The notes under the pieces were generated by a model. It was not told the DNA's origin. It ran no database searches and saw nothing but the letters and a program-made list of their open reading frames with translations. A DNA stretch of 21,435 nt from a virus, in IMG/VR virus record IMGVR_UViG_3300005548_000041, positions 1 through 21,435 of that record; one strand, written 5' to 3'. Below are positions 11,765 to 19,661 of the stretch, piece by piece (positions within the stretch are counted from its first letter, which is position 1; the number at the start of each line of letters is the position of its first letter). The translations under genes and the position numbers were made by a program.

Positions 11765-12117
11765 CGCTGTTCGCCTTGGTGAACAGCTACTACGAAGAAC
11801 TTGAATACGACCTCGCCGGGATAGGGACTGATCTTCAGGACTTCTGGCGGGGTCGTATCACGTTGAGGCGGCTGCACGTTCTCATCACTGGGCTGCCGGT
11901 GACATCAGCCACGAAGTCCGCGATAGCTGGCCACCCCATGTGGCCAGATCTCAATCACCAGATTGCGGACCTGATCGACATCCAAGCCAAGGCGGTCTTC
12001 AAGGACCCGAAGCCTTACCCGCGCCCCGGTGACCGGGAGAGGGCTGCGCGCGCACTGAGCGCACGAGCCGACCGGTGGATGAAACGCAACCAAAAGCCAG
12101 AGGGGGTGCAGCGATGA
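11447..12117 (+). CDS. Tail assembly chaperone G-T (-1 frameshift fusion)
   Basis: The second open frame (to 12117) has no start or ribosome site of its own in the right place. It lies in the -1 frame relative to the G product. Slippage at 11752-11758 joins residue N104 to LLTLFALVNSYYEELEYDLA and DFWRGRITLRRLHVLITGLP, giving about 223 residues. The T part is helical with an aromatic/charged mix typical of chaperone C-terminal domains that bind the tape measure or tube protein. The stop TGA overlaps the tape measure ATG. The product is a join of 11447-11758 and 11758-12117. Confidence 0.85.
11752..11787 (+). promoter_or_regulatory. -1 ribosomal frameshift signal
   Basis: GGGAAAC at 11752-11758 is a canonical X-XXY-YYZ heptamer, read in the zero frame as G-GGA-AAC (codons GCG GGA AAC). 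Seven bases downstream lies a perfect 7-bp stem, GCTGTTC (11766-11772) and GAACAGC (11781-11787), around GCCTTGGT. The zero-frame stop is at 11762-11764. Slip site, spacer and stem together are the standard layout for tail chaperones. Confidence 0.92.
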
Positions 12118-15100
12118 CGGAACCCATCATCGGATCGGTAGCCGTAGATGTTGTTCCGTCCTCCCGCGCCTTCGTCGAAAAGCTCCGCGGATCGATCCTG
12201 CCCGACGCGTCACGACTCGGCGACCAGATAGGTGAGCTGATGGGCGCGCGGATCGCGTCCAAGGTCGGGACCGCGATCGATAAGGGCATCCGCTCCGGCA
12301 ACCCTGTGGCCCAGGGCGGCAAGCAAGGCGACCTGTACGGCGGCGCGTTCGGCGATGCGGTCACCGAGAAGATCCGTCGCGCCTTGGCGAAGTTGCCGAC
12401 CGCGAAAATCGATGCTGACCTGAAGCCAGCGGAGCAGCAATTGGCCAAGCTCCGAACCCAGCTCGGCACGCTCGGAAAGACGGTCGGTGTTCACATCACC
12501 GATGACGCCGCCGTTGCGGTGATCAATCACCTCAAGACGCGGCTGGACGAACTCACCGGCCCGGGGCATGACATCCGGGTACGAGTGGACGCAGCGGCAG
12601 CCTCGGCCGAGCTAGCTGCTCTGCAGGCGCAACTGGGGCTCGTCGAGACGGAGTCGAAACAGGCTACCGATCTCGGTATCAAGCCTCTTCGCGACGCCAT
12701 CCTCCTGCTCGGTCCGGCGTTGATCCCGCTGAGCGGTGCGGTGGTCGGCTTCGGCGCGGGTTTCGTTGGGCTCGGCGGCACAGCTGTCCTCGCAGTTAAG
12801 GGCATTTCGAACGAGATGAAGTCGGGCAGTGCCGAGGGCCGACAGTACGCCCAGGGCTTGGCCCTGATCAAAACCGACCTGGCTGATCTGGAGCAGATTG
12901 CTGCTCGCGGTGTGCTCTCCGGGTTCAACCGGTCGATCGCGGACGCCTCGGCCGAGATGCCGCATCTACGCGACTCCGTGGCCGGATTGTCGACGACGCT
13001 CGGCGATCTGACGGCCCACACCCTGCACGGCATTATCGCAGGATTCGACACGTTCAACCCGTTGATTCAACACACCGCGCTGTATCTCGATTCGCTGTCG
13101 GCCCGGTTCGACAAGTTCGCGTCCGGCGCTGGCGGCGCACACTTCGCGCAGACCCTCGGCCAGGATTTCGACCAGGTGATTCCTGTCCTGGAGCACCTCG
13201 TGGAGGCCGCCGGCCGGGTCGTCGCTGCGTTCGCTCCCGTGGGGTCGGAGGTCGTCGGTGGACTAGGTGCGCTCGCTGACGTCATCAACGCGATTCCGTT
13301 GCCCGTGCTACAGGCCCTTGCCGTCACTTTCACCTCGCTATATGCGGCGAACCGGTTGTCGGGGGTCTTCGATGGCATCAGCGTGAAGCTCTTGGGTCTG
13401 TCGGAGAACAGCGTGTTGGCCAACACCCGAGTGGGCCAGTTGTCTGGCTCGCTGGGAGGGATCGCGTCGAAAGTTGGCGTCTTCGCTGGTATTGGTATCG
13501 CCGTCTACACGGCCGGCAAAGCGATCAGTGACTACATCGAACGAAACAATGCGGGCATTCAGGCCCTGGACCATTTCAGTGAAACGCAGAAGAGCTTCCG
13601 GACGGCGCTCGAGGCGAGTAACGGGGTCGTCGATAAGGCGACGCGTAGCGCGGCGGAGTATGCGCTGGAACAGGCGAAATTGCCGGAACGGGCGCTGAAG
13701 GCGTCGATCACGTCCGATCAGCTGACTCAAGCGATCACCGGAACCGACCAGCAGTACGAGTCCCTGATCGAGACTTGGAAGGCGTCGGGCGCGCCGTCGG
13801 ATTCCACCATTTTCGCGTTGGATCTGCAGAGGGCCGCGTTTCTGTCCCAGCAGGCGGCGGTGCAGAAGGCCGTGGCGGCCCAACGCGAACTCGCTGATAC
13901 CCAGCCGGACGTGTGGCGCGGCCTGAATACGACGTCAGCCAGTGTGCAGGTTGTCGCCGACAAGCTCGGCCTCAGCTCCGATCAGGTAGTGAAGTTCGCT
14001 GGTGTCCTGGGCATAACCAAGGATCAGATTGACAGCGGCGCACTCTCCACCGGCAGGCTCGCCGATGCGGTGAGCGAGGTGTCGGCCGCGAGCGCCACCG
14101 GCAGCGCGTCGGTGACGACTTACATGCAAGCCTTGAGCGCGTTCAGCCAGTCCGCCCAAGGGGCCGCCGACCGCGCCACCCTGGTCGGGGAGACGCTGCG
14201 TGCCGCGAACGGCGATGCCTTGTCCTACAGCGCCGCCATCTCCGGGTCGGTCCAGGCCAACCTCGCGTTGACCAACGCGATCTCCGACCAGGCCGCAGAA
14301 GCCGTTGCCGACGCAACCGGTCTGCGTGCCGCTGAGACAGCTCTCGGGCAGGCGCAGCGGCAGGCTTCGGCTGGTGTTGCGAACGCGATCGATCAGGTCG
14401 CCTCCTCGGAGCGGTCCCTGACTCAGGCGCAGGCCGCGGCCCGCAACGCCCAGCTTGCGCTCACCGCCGCCCGTAAGGCCGCCAAGGAGCAGCTGGAGGA
14501 TCTGCGTAACCAGATCATCGACGGCCAGTTGTCGGAGCGTCAGGCGGTTCTGAGCCTTGCGCAGGCGAAGAAGAACCTCGCCGCGAACCCCAACGACCCG
14601 CAGGCCAAGTTGGATTACGACCAGGCCGTGCAGCAGTTGGCCGAGATCCGCTTGCAGAACCAGCGCCTCGCGGACGAAAAGAAACAGTCCGACAAGGATG
14701 GGATCGAGGGCTCAGCGCAAGTCGTCGCCGCGCAGCAGAACATTGCCCAGTCGATTCAGGCCGTCACCGATGCGCAGACCGCACTCGCGAAGTCCCAGCA
14801 GGGCGTCGTGGATGCCCAACTGCAAGGTGCGCAGGCCGTGGCCAGTGCACAAGCAGCGGTATCGGCCGCGGCGGACAAGCAGGCCAAAGACCTCAAGGCC
14901 TCCGAACTGGCCGCGATCGACGCCAAGACCGGCCTGATCGACCTGAGCAAGGAAGGCGCGGCACCGCTCATCGAGCAACTGCAAGGCATCCAGGACGGCG
15001 CGGTGAAGGCGGCTGCGGCCATCTATCAGCACGAACTGGCGACCGGTCATGACACGACCGCGCTGTCTGACGCCTACGACTTCTATGTGTCTCACACGCA

Positions 15101-15725
15101 GCGACAGCTCGAAGATCAGTTGACCAAACTGGGGCTGTCAGCACCAGCCGCCCACAAGGTGGCCGAGGAATACCTAGGCATCAAGAACGTCGGTGACATC
15201 GAGAACAAGATCTCATCGCCCGGAGCCGACCAGTTGAGCACCGTGCTGGATAAGCTCGGTCAGCTGCTGGCTAATCTCACCGGCCAAGTGTGGACCGTCC
15301 CGGTGCTACTCCAGTTCGACGACGACGCCGCCGGACTACAGAAAGCGCTACGAGACAACAAGGCCGCCGGTTTCGCCGCGTCGGTCAACCGAGCGATGGG
15401 CGGCTACGTCAGCGGCCCGGGGACAGGCACATCGGATTCGATCAATGCGCGGCTGTCCAACGGTGAGTTCGTCGTCAACGCCAACGCGACCAAGGTGTTC
15501 CTCCCCATGTTGTCGAAGATCAACCGCGCGGTACCCGCATTCGCGGGAGGCGGACTGGCCGACAACCGAGGGAAGGCTCAAGCCTGGTCCGCCGCGCTCG
15601 GATCTCAGTCACAAACACCTAATGTGACTGTCCAGCAGACGATCAATAACCCCTTGCCTGAACGTGCATCCCAGTCCGGACCTGCCGGTCTCCGCCGGGC
15701 CGCCTACGCCCTCGGGGCTTCGTAA
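12114..15725 (+). CDS. Tape measure protein
   Basis: The 1203-residue protein spans the tail lumen and fixes tail length; at about 1.5 angstrom per residue this implies a tail near 180 nm. ATG 12114 overlaps the chaperone stop; the frame open from 12075 adds no plausible sequence. The N-terminus (IIGSVAVDVVPSSRAFVEKL) is typical. A hydrophobic, Gly-rich stretch (residues about 196-232) may insert into the host membrane. Residues about 730-930 are Ala/Gln-rich heptads. Near the end, MGGYVSGPGTGTSDSINARL, then SNGEFVVNANAT, is the familiar tape-measure C-terminal motif. No lytic transglycosylase or peptidase domain is obvious. Confidence 0.96.
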   Translation: MTEPIIGSVAVDVVPSSRAFVEKLRGSILPDASRLGDQIGELMGARIASKVGTAIDKGIRSGNPVAQGGKQGDLYGGAFGDAVTEKIRRALAKLPTAKIDADLKPAEQQLAKLRTQLGTLGKTVGVHITDDAAVAVINHLKTRLDELTGPGHDIRVRVDAAAASAELAALQAQLGLVETESKQATDLGIKPLRDAILLLGPALIPLSGAVVGFGAGFVGLGGTAVLAVKGISNEMKSGSAEGRQYAQGLALIKTDLADLEQIAARGVLSGFNRSIADASAEMPHLRDSVAGLSTTLGDLTAHTLHGIIAGFDTFNPLIQHTALYLDSLSARFDKFASGAGGAHFAQTLGQDFDQVIPVLEHLVEAAGRVVAAFAPVGSEVVGGLGALADVINAIPLPVLQALAVTFTSLYAANRLSGVFDGISVKLLGLSENSVLANTRVGQLSGSLGGIASKVGVFAGIGIAVYTAGKAISDYIERNNAGIQALDHFSETQKSFRTALEASNGVVDKATRSAAEYALEQAKLPERALKASITSDQLTQAITGTDQQYESLIETWKASGAPSDSTIFALDLQRAAFLSQQAAVQKAVAAQRELADTQPDVWRGLNTTSASVQVVADKLGLSSDQVVKFAGVLGITKDQIDSGALSTGRLADAVSEVSAASATGSASVTTYMQALSAFSQSAQGAADRATLVGETLRAANGDALSYSAAISGSVQANLALTNAISDQAAEAVADATGLRAAETALGQAQRQASAGVANAIDQVASSERSLTQAQAAARNAQLALTAARKAAKEQLEDLRNQIIDGQLSERQAVLSLAQAKKNLAANPNDPQAKLDYDQAVQQLAEIRLQNQRLADEKKQSDKDGIEGSAQVVAAQQNIAQSIQAVTDAQTALAKSQQGVVDAQLQGAQAVASAQAAVSAAADKQAKDLKASELAAIDAKTGLIDLSKEGAAPLIEQLQGIQDGAVKAAAAIYQHELATGHDTTALSDAYDFYVSHTQRQLEDQLTKLGLSAPAAHKVAEEYLGIKNVGDIENKISSPGADQLSTVLDKLGQLLANLTGQVWTVPVLLQFDDDAAGLQKALRDNKAAGFAASVNRAMGGYVSGPGTGTSDSINARLSNGEFVVNANATKVFLPMLSKINRAVPAFAGGGLADNRGKAQAWSAALGSQSQTPNVTVQQTINNPLPERASQSGPAGLRRAAYALGAS

Positions 15726-16192
15726 TGCCGTACTACGGACCGCTTCCGGACACGTTGCTGGTGGACGGGACAGACATTCAAGCCATCGACGGCGTCATCG
15801 TCAATGAGATGGAGCTGTTCGCGCCCGGTGTGCGGAGAGGCTCGAACGATGTCATCCCTGGTCGGAGGGGTCAGATCGGCGCCGAACTAGCCTATGACGC
15901 TTACGCCTTCTCGGTCATGGTTACGATCGAGGGACCAAGCCGCGTCGACATGATCGCTAATCTGCGCTCCGTCGCTGCGGCGTGTGCCGGCACGAACGGT
16001 CTGGTGACGCTGACCCGGCGACTGTCGAAGTCCGGCGGTGGCTATGACACGCATACAGCGGCTGGGCAGTTCGTGCAGGGTCTCGGTATCTCCCTCCTCA
16101 ACCCGCAGACGGGTCAGACTGAGCTTCAGTTCGTGAATCTCGACGGCTGCTGGTTCGACGCCTCGGCCCCGACAGTGCCGATCGTGCCATGA
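15725..16192 (+). CDS. Distal tail (Dit-like) minor tail protein
   Basis: This 155-residue protein follows the tape measure, the usual position of Dit. It starts on the last base of the tape-measure stop. Key stretches are VDGTDIQAIDGVIVNEMEL, GRRGQIGAELAYDAYAFSVM and RVDMIANLRSVAAACAG. The last contains the R-x-x-M-x-x-L-R-x-V-A arrangement common to N-terminal Dit domains in actinophage siphoviruses. The end (FVQGLGISLLNPQTGQTELQ) is beta-rich. It probably forms the ring connecting the tube to the tip. It lacks the C-terminal carbohydrate module seen in larger Dits. Confidence 0.8.
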   Translation: MPYYGPLPDTLLVDGTDIQAIDGVIVNEMELFAPGVRRGSNDVIPGRRGQIGAELAYDAYAFSVMVTIEGPSRVDMIANLRSVAAACAGTNGLVTLTRRLSKSGGGYDTHTAAGQFVQGLGISLLNPQTGQTELQFVNLDGCWFDASAPTVPIVP

Positions 16193-17808
16193 CCGACCCG
16201 GTGCTCGGAACTGAACGGCCGGCGGTCCATTTGTACGCCTCGGATGGCACGACCTTTATCTCCGATCTGACCACGGCCCGCAATATCCAGTGGCTTCACG
16301 AATTATCGAAGCCGGGCACAGCATCGTTCGAGATCCCACTCGCTGATGCTGGCGATATCGCCGACCGCTGCATAGTCAAGTTCTCATGGAAAGGCGCGAT
16401 CCGGTTTGGTGTTCGGATCACGTCGGAGCAGTGTTCGCTCGCGGTCGACGGGACACGGTGGGTCAAGTTCGACAATCAGCCGGGATTGCTGTCGCTACTC
16501 AGCGACGCTGTGGTGTATCCCGAGAATGGTCTGAACCGGCGGTCCGCTCAAAGCCGCTCGTTCGGATACATGTCCAAGGATGGGGATTGGCGTGACCCGA
16601 CGGAATGGGTGACGCCACAGACCGCCGCCTTCGGCGGTGGTACCCACGGACCCAACCCTAAAGCGCTACTTCCTTATGACCGGAATTGGTTCTGGATCGG
16701 CTACACCGACCCCGACACGTCGCAGCCGGTCGATACCGTGAACTTCTTCCGCAAGGCCTTCACCCTGACCGACGCGGCCGACCTTGTGTTGATCACATCG
16801 GCTGACAACTTCGGTGATGTCTATATCGACAACGAGCAAGTGGTCACTGCGGACCGGACCGGTGCGACGAGTTGGTTCAACGCCCAATTCATTCCGCTGC
16901 GACTCGATGCCGGTGATCACCTGATCGCCGCGAAATGCCAAAACACCTCCTACACGTGGACCCCTCCGGGTGCTCTGAACCCGATGGCTTTCATGGCGAC
17001 CCTGATGTTTGTGGACGGCAATGGCCAGCCGATCCGCGACTCATTCGTCATCCATACCGACGACACGTGGGAAGTTTCCTCAGGTGTCCCCGAGCCCGGG
17101 TGGGGACGCGCCTGGGTGCTGCACACCCTGGTCACGGAGGCGCAGGCCCGCGGGGTTCTCGGGCCGTCGCTCTTAACGATGGACTTCGACGTCACACAAG
17201 ACTCCGACAGCGTCACGTGGTCCGACCGGGGCGAGTTCACGTTCGACGTCGGCACTGTGAACCTCTCAGACATAGCGACCCAACTGGCCGAGTCTCTAGT
17301 GGACTTCGATGTGGCCGCCGACACGATGACGTTGCAGGCATGGAACCGGCGCGGCTCGGACCTGTCCGCGACAGTAGAGCTAAAGCTGGGCGACGATGAC
17401 GGCACCCTGAAGTCCTACGACACCACGCGGACCACGGCCCGGTTCACTTCCGTGCTGACGCAACTCGCCGACGGGACGTGGATCGACACGCTGGACACCG
17501 CCGGGGTCTCGGCGACCGGGCTGATCGAGGTCGGCCTGAATATCGGGTCGACCTCATCCCTGGTCACTGCGGCGAATGTCGCGCGAGCACAACTCGCCGA
17601 ATCCGCCGCGATCCTTGTCTCTTCGACCGCGAAACCGTCAGTCCTCGAAGGCGCCCTGCCGTATGTGGATTACAGCTTGGGCGACTCGATCACCGTCCCC
17701 GCCCACCGCAACGACGGCACCATGCGTGCCCGGGTCCTGTCGATCACGGTCGACGGGTCGGGCGACACGGTTCAGGCGTGGCCCGAGTTCGTTATGGACA
17801 ACTCCTAA
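16189..17808 (+). CDS. Tail-associated (Tal-like) minor tail protein with inserted lectin-like domain
   Basis: The 539-residue protein begins in a 4-nt overlap with the Dit stop. Residues 1-120 (NIQWLHELSKPGTASFEIPL) and about 325-539 (LSDIATQLAESLVDFDVAAD, then VDYSLGDSITVPAHRNDGTM) belong to the baseplate hub family seen in ReqiPepy6 gp37-like proteins. Between them, residues about 123-305 form an aromatic-rich beta region: WFWIGYTDPDTSQPVDTVNF, DNFGDVYIDNEQVV, GDHLIAAKCQNTSYTW. Strand-turn-VYIDNEQ and AGDHLIAA are characteristic of galactose-binding-like beta-sandwiches. The domain likely projects from the tip and could bind a cell-wall glycan. Confidence 0.85.
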   Translation: MTDPVLGTERPAVHLYASDGTTFISDLTTARNIQWLHELSKPGTASFEIPLADAGDIADRCIVKFSWKGAIRFGVRITSEQCSLAVDGTRWVKFDNQPGLLSLLSDAVVYPENGLNRRSAQSRSFGYMSKDGDWRDPTEWVTPQTAAFGGGTHGPNPKALLPYDRNWFWIGYTDPDTSQPVDTVNFFRKAFTLTDAADLVLITSADNFGDVYIDNEQVVTADRTGATSWFNAQFIPLRLDAGDHLIAAKCQNTSYTWTPPGALNPMAFMATLMFVDGNGQPIRDSFVIHTDDTWEVSSGVPEPGWGRAWVLHTLVTEAQARGVLGPSLLTMDFDVTQDSDSVTWSDRGEFTFDVGTVNLSDIATQLAESLVDFDVAADTMTLQAWNRRGSDLSATVELKLGDDDGTLKSYDTTRTTARFTSVLTQLADGTWIDTLDTAGVSATGLIEVGLNIGSTSSLVTAANVARAQLAESAAILVSSTAKPSVLEGALPYVDYSLGDSITVPAHRNDGTMRARVLSITVDGSGDTVQAWPEFVMDNS

Positions 17809-17817
17809 GGACGGCTG

Positions 17818-18594
17818 ATGACTGACGTTCCCCGGCGCCTCCCGAGCACACCTGAAGAGCGCCTTAACGTGACTCTGGATCGGATGTCGCCGGGGTCGGA
17901 CCTTGGCGCTACCCGGTTCGCTCGACCTGTCGCACCGTGGGCAGGGCCTCAAGCGCGGGCGGTGGCGGCTCCACAGCCTTCAGGGATAACCGTTGGGATC
18001 ACCACGGATGGCGCGCACAGTTTGGCCCTGGCTTTCTCGTCCGGTGTCGACAACAGCACCGAAGCGGACGGGGTCGAATCGGTGGCACTCGGCTACGGCG
18101 CGTACTCCCCAGGCGACAAGGTCACCATCGTCGGCAGCGGATCATCCGGCGATGACAACACCGGCATCACTGCTGTCGGTTCGGGCGTGACAGTTCATGG
18201 CGAATGGTCAACCGGCGTCGGCTACCAGGCGGGCGTGTTCGGCGCCCGGTCGAATATGTACGGCAATGGTCGCGTCGAGGGTGATGACTCGACCGCTGTC
18301 GGGCAAGGCTCGCAGATCCAGACCTCGGGCGGCGATCCCGTCAACTACGCCTCCACGCTGGGCGCGTACACGACGGCCAAGGCCAACGGATCGGTTGCGA
18401 TCGGCACGAATGCAGACGGGGACGGCGCATCTGCGACTGGGGAAAACGACTTCGTGCTCGGCACCGACCAGCACAAAGTCAGCGTGCCCGGCCTGTTCGC
18501 TGTCCACGGCGCCACGCCGGTCGCCCAGTCCGCCACGCCGACCACGCTGGCCGACGTCATCGCCATCCTGCAAGCGCACGGACTCTGCGCCTAA
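17818..18594 (+). CDS. Tail fibre with YadA-like head repeats
   Basis: The 258-residue protein has a short N-terminal anchoring part (residues 1-60, Pro/Arg-rich). It then carries repeats of the trimeric autotransporter head kind: ESVALGYGAYSPGDK, GITAVGSGVTVHGEWSTGVG, DSTAVGQGSQIQ and GSVAIGTNADGDGASATGEN (residues about 85-217). A neck-like DFVLGTDQHKVSVPG motif follows. The repeats are characteristic of left-handed parallel beta-roll trimers. The C-terminus (TPTTLADVIAILQAHGLCA) is a helix often found at ends of actinophage fibres. It starts at ATG 17818 after AAGGACG. It probably binds the host envelope; receptor unknown. Confidence 0.85.
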   Translation: MTDVPRRLPSTPEERLNVTLDRMSPGSDLGATRFARPVAPWAGPQARAVAAPQPSGITVGITTDGAHSLALAFSSGVDNSTEADGVESVALGYGAYSPGDKVTIVGSGSSGDDNTGITAVGSGVTVHGEWSTGVGYQAGVFGARSNMYGNGRVEGDDSTAVGQGSQIQTSGGDPVNYASTLGAYTTAKANGSVAIGTNADGDGASATGENDFVLGTDQHKVSVPGLFAVHGATPVAQSATPTTLADVIAILQAHGLCA

Positions 18595-18619
18595 TCAAGG
18601 GAGATTGGAGCCATGTTCG

Positions 18620-18994
18620 ATGCCGTCTCGCTTCCCTCTTATGCGATATCTGCTGGCGGCCACGGCCATCGTCTCCGGTCTGGTATTCGTCCTCGGTGAT
18701 CCTTCCAAGTGGCAGCGAACACCGTCCCTGCAACTGCTGAACCAAAGCCCGATCCCGATCGACTGCTGGGGTGTGCTGGCCGTGGTCTACGGCTGCTTCC
18801 TTCTCGCCGACCGCACCCGCACCGCCGGCTATGCCCTCGGCACCGTCCTGTACGCCACCGTGTCCATATCGCTGATCATCACCTTAGGCGGACCGGGACC
18901 TAAGAACATTTTCGCGGTCGAAGCGGCCGTGATCGCCACCATGTACCACGCCTTGGCGGTCAGGTTCAGCGCGCTCGACCGGTATCTGAGATGA
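18620..18994 (+). CDS. Four-TM membrane protein in lysis region
   Basis: This 124-residue protein was assigned to ATG 18620 because GGAG at 18607-18610 lies 9 nt away; ATG 18613 is in another frame and ATG 18641 remains possible. Four hydrophobic segments occur at about residues 9-26, 48-63, 68-88 and 92-109. The N-terminus is basic (MPSRFPLMRY), predicting a cytoplasmic location. The loop between the first two segments is polar. No family is recognised. It sits between fibre and endolysin genes and overlaps the next gene by 4 nt. It is a candidate accessory holin or membrane regulator of lysis. Similar small membrane proteins are common at this site. Confidence 0.75.
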   Translation: MPSRFPLMRYLLAATAIVSGLVFVLGDPSKWQRTPSLQLLNQSPIPIDCWGVLAVVYGCFLLADRTRTAGYALGTVLYATVSISLIITLGGPGPKNIFAVEAAVIATMYHALAVRFSALDRYLR

Positions 18995-19308
18995 GCAGCG
19001 AACACTGGACCGCTCTTGGAGTGCTAGCGGCGGTGATCTTCGGCGTCATCGGGTTGTGGCTCCAGGCCCGCACCGCCGGCCGTGAACAGGCAGCCCATCG
19101 GGCCAGAGAACTCGCCGACGCAAAAGCCGAAGGCAGACGCGAGATGGAGCGGCAAATGCTCTATGAACGCGACCAGAAAATAGCGGCCCAGAACGACCTG
19201 GCGCAGGCCCGCGCTGACGCTGCCGAAGCCAGAGCCCAAGCCAATGAGGCCGGCCGTGAATACCGCCAGCAGATCGCGGACCTTCAGCGGCAACTATGGG
19301 GAAGGTAA
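18991..19308 (+). CDS. Single-TM coiled-coil protein, lysis region
   Basis: This 105-residue protein starts in a 4-nt overlap with the preceding stop. One TM helix (residues about 7-25, ALGVLAAVIFGVIGLWLQA) is followed by an Arg/Lys-rich boundary and a long charged helix to the end (ERDQKIAAQNDLAQARADAA and further), a coiled coil. The flanking charges, acidic N-terminus and basic after the TM, predict N-out/C-in, so the coiled coil is cytoplasmic. This is the opposite of the usual Rz inner-membrane spanin. Its role is unknown; it could be a pore regulator or an oligomerising holin partner. There is no signal peptidase motif. Confidence 0.75.
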   Translation: MSSEHWTALGVLAAVIFGVIGLWLQARTAGREQAAHRARELADAKAEGRREMERQMLYERDQKIAAQNDLAQARADAAEARAQANEAGREYRQQIADLQRQLWGR

Positions 19309-19313
19309 TTCTG

Positions 19314-19661
19314 ATGCCATTCGGACCGAGACCCGAGCATGGTTCTATCCGATCCCTCGATCGGTTCACTGTGCGGCTGCTCGTGCTGAGCATCGTTCTC
19401 CTGATGCTGGTCGGCAGCCTCGCCGAGGCGTACATCTCTGAACGTAGGTCCTCCCAGACTGCGGCGTCGATCGCTGCGCTATGCCCGTTCTGGCGTGACC
19501 TCGCGCAACTACCGCTGTCCGCTACCTCGACAAAACTCGCGTTCACGATCATCGCCGACACCCGGATCGCCTACGCCAAACAGAGCTGCGAGAAGACCAC
19601 CGGGGCACTACCGGAGCCCGATCCGCGGGTAAAGCCGCTCCTCCCGGCCGGGGTGAAGTGA
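19314..19661 (+). CDS. Single-TM protein with exported Cys-pair domain
   Basis: This 115-residue protein was assigned to ATG 19314 because GGAAGG (19300-19305) lies 8 nt away; ATG 19296 would be without ribosome site. The N-terminus is basic, followed by one TM helix (residues about 24-44, VRLLVLSIVLLMLVGSLAEA). The C-terminal 70 residues, predicted outside, contain ALCPFWRDLAQLPLS and QSCEKTTGALPEPDPRVKPL, with two Cys that may form a disulfide. I recall similar short LCPFWRDLA proteins just upstream of lysins in phages of mycolic-acid actinobacteria. A role in lysis is inferred from context only. The stop overlaps the endolysin start. Confidence 0.75.
   Translation: MPFGPRPEHGSIRSLDRFTVRLLVLSIVLLMLVGSLAEAYISERRSSQTAASIAALCPFWRDLAQLPLSATSTKLAFTIIADTRIAYAKQSCEKTTGALPEPDPRVKPLLPAGVK

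Noticed and set aside
10981-11877. A leftward open frame (298 codons) across the tail protein and chaperone genes
   Set aside because: It crosses a long hairpin and two well-supported rightward genes, and its predicted product has the mixed composition of antisense shadows.
11632-12117. An independent gene for the T part of the tail chaperone
   Set aside because: The upstream part overlaps the G gene in another frame and has no ribosome site. The slip site and stem show it is expressed by frameshifting.
18197-18619. An N-terminal extension of the four-TM protein into the fibre gene
   Set aside because: The extra 141 residues are Arg/Pro/Ser-rich shadow reading of the fibre. ATG 18620 has a good ribosome site.
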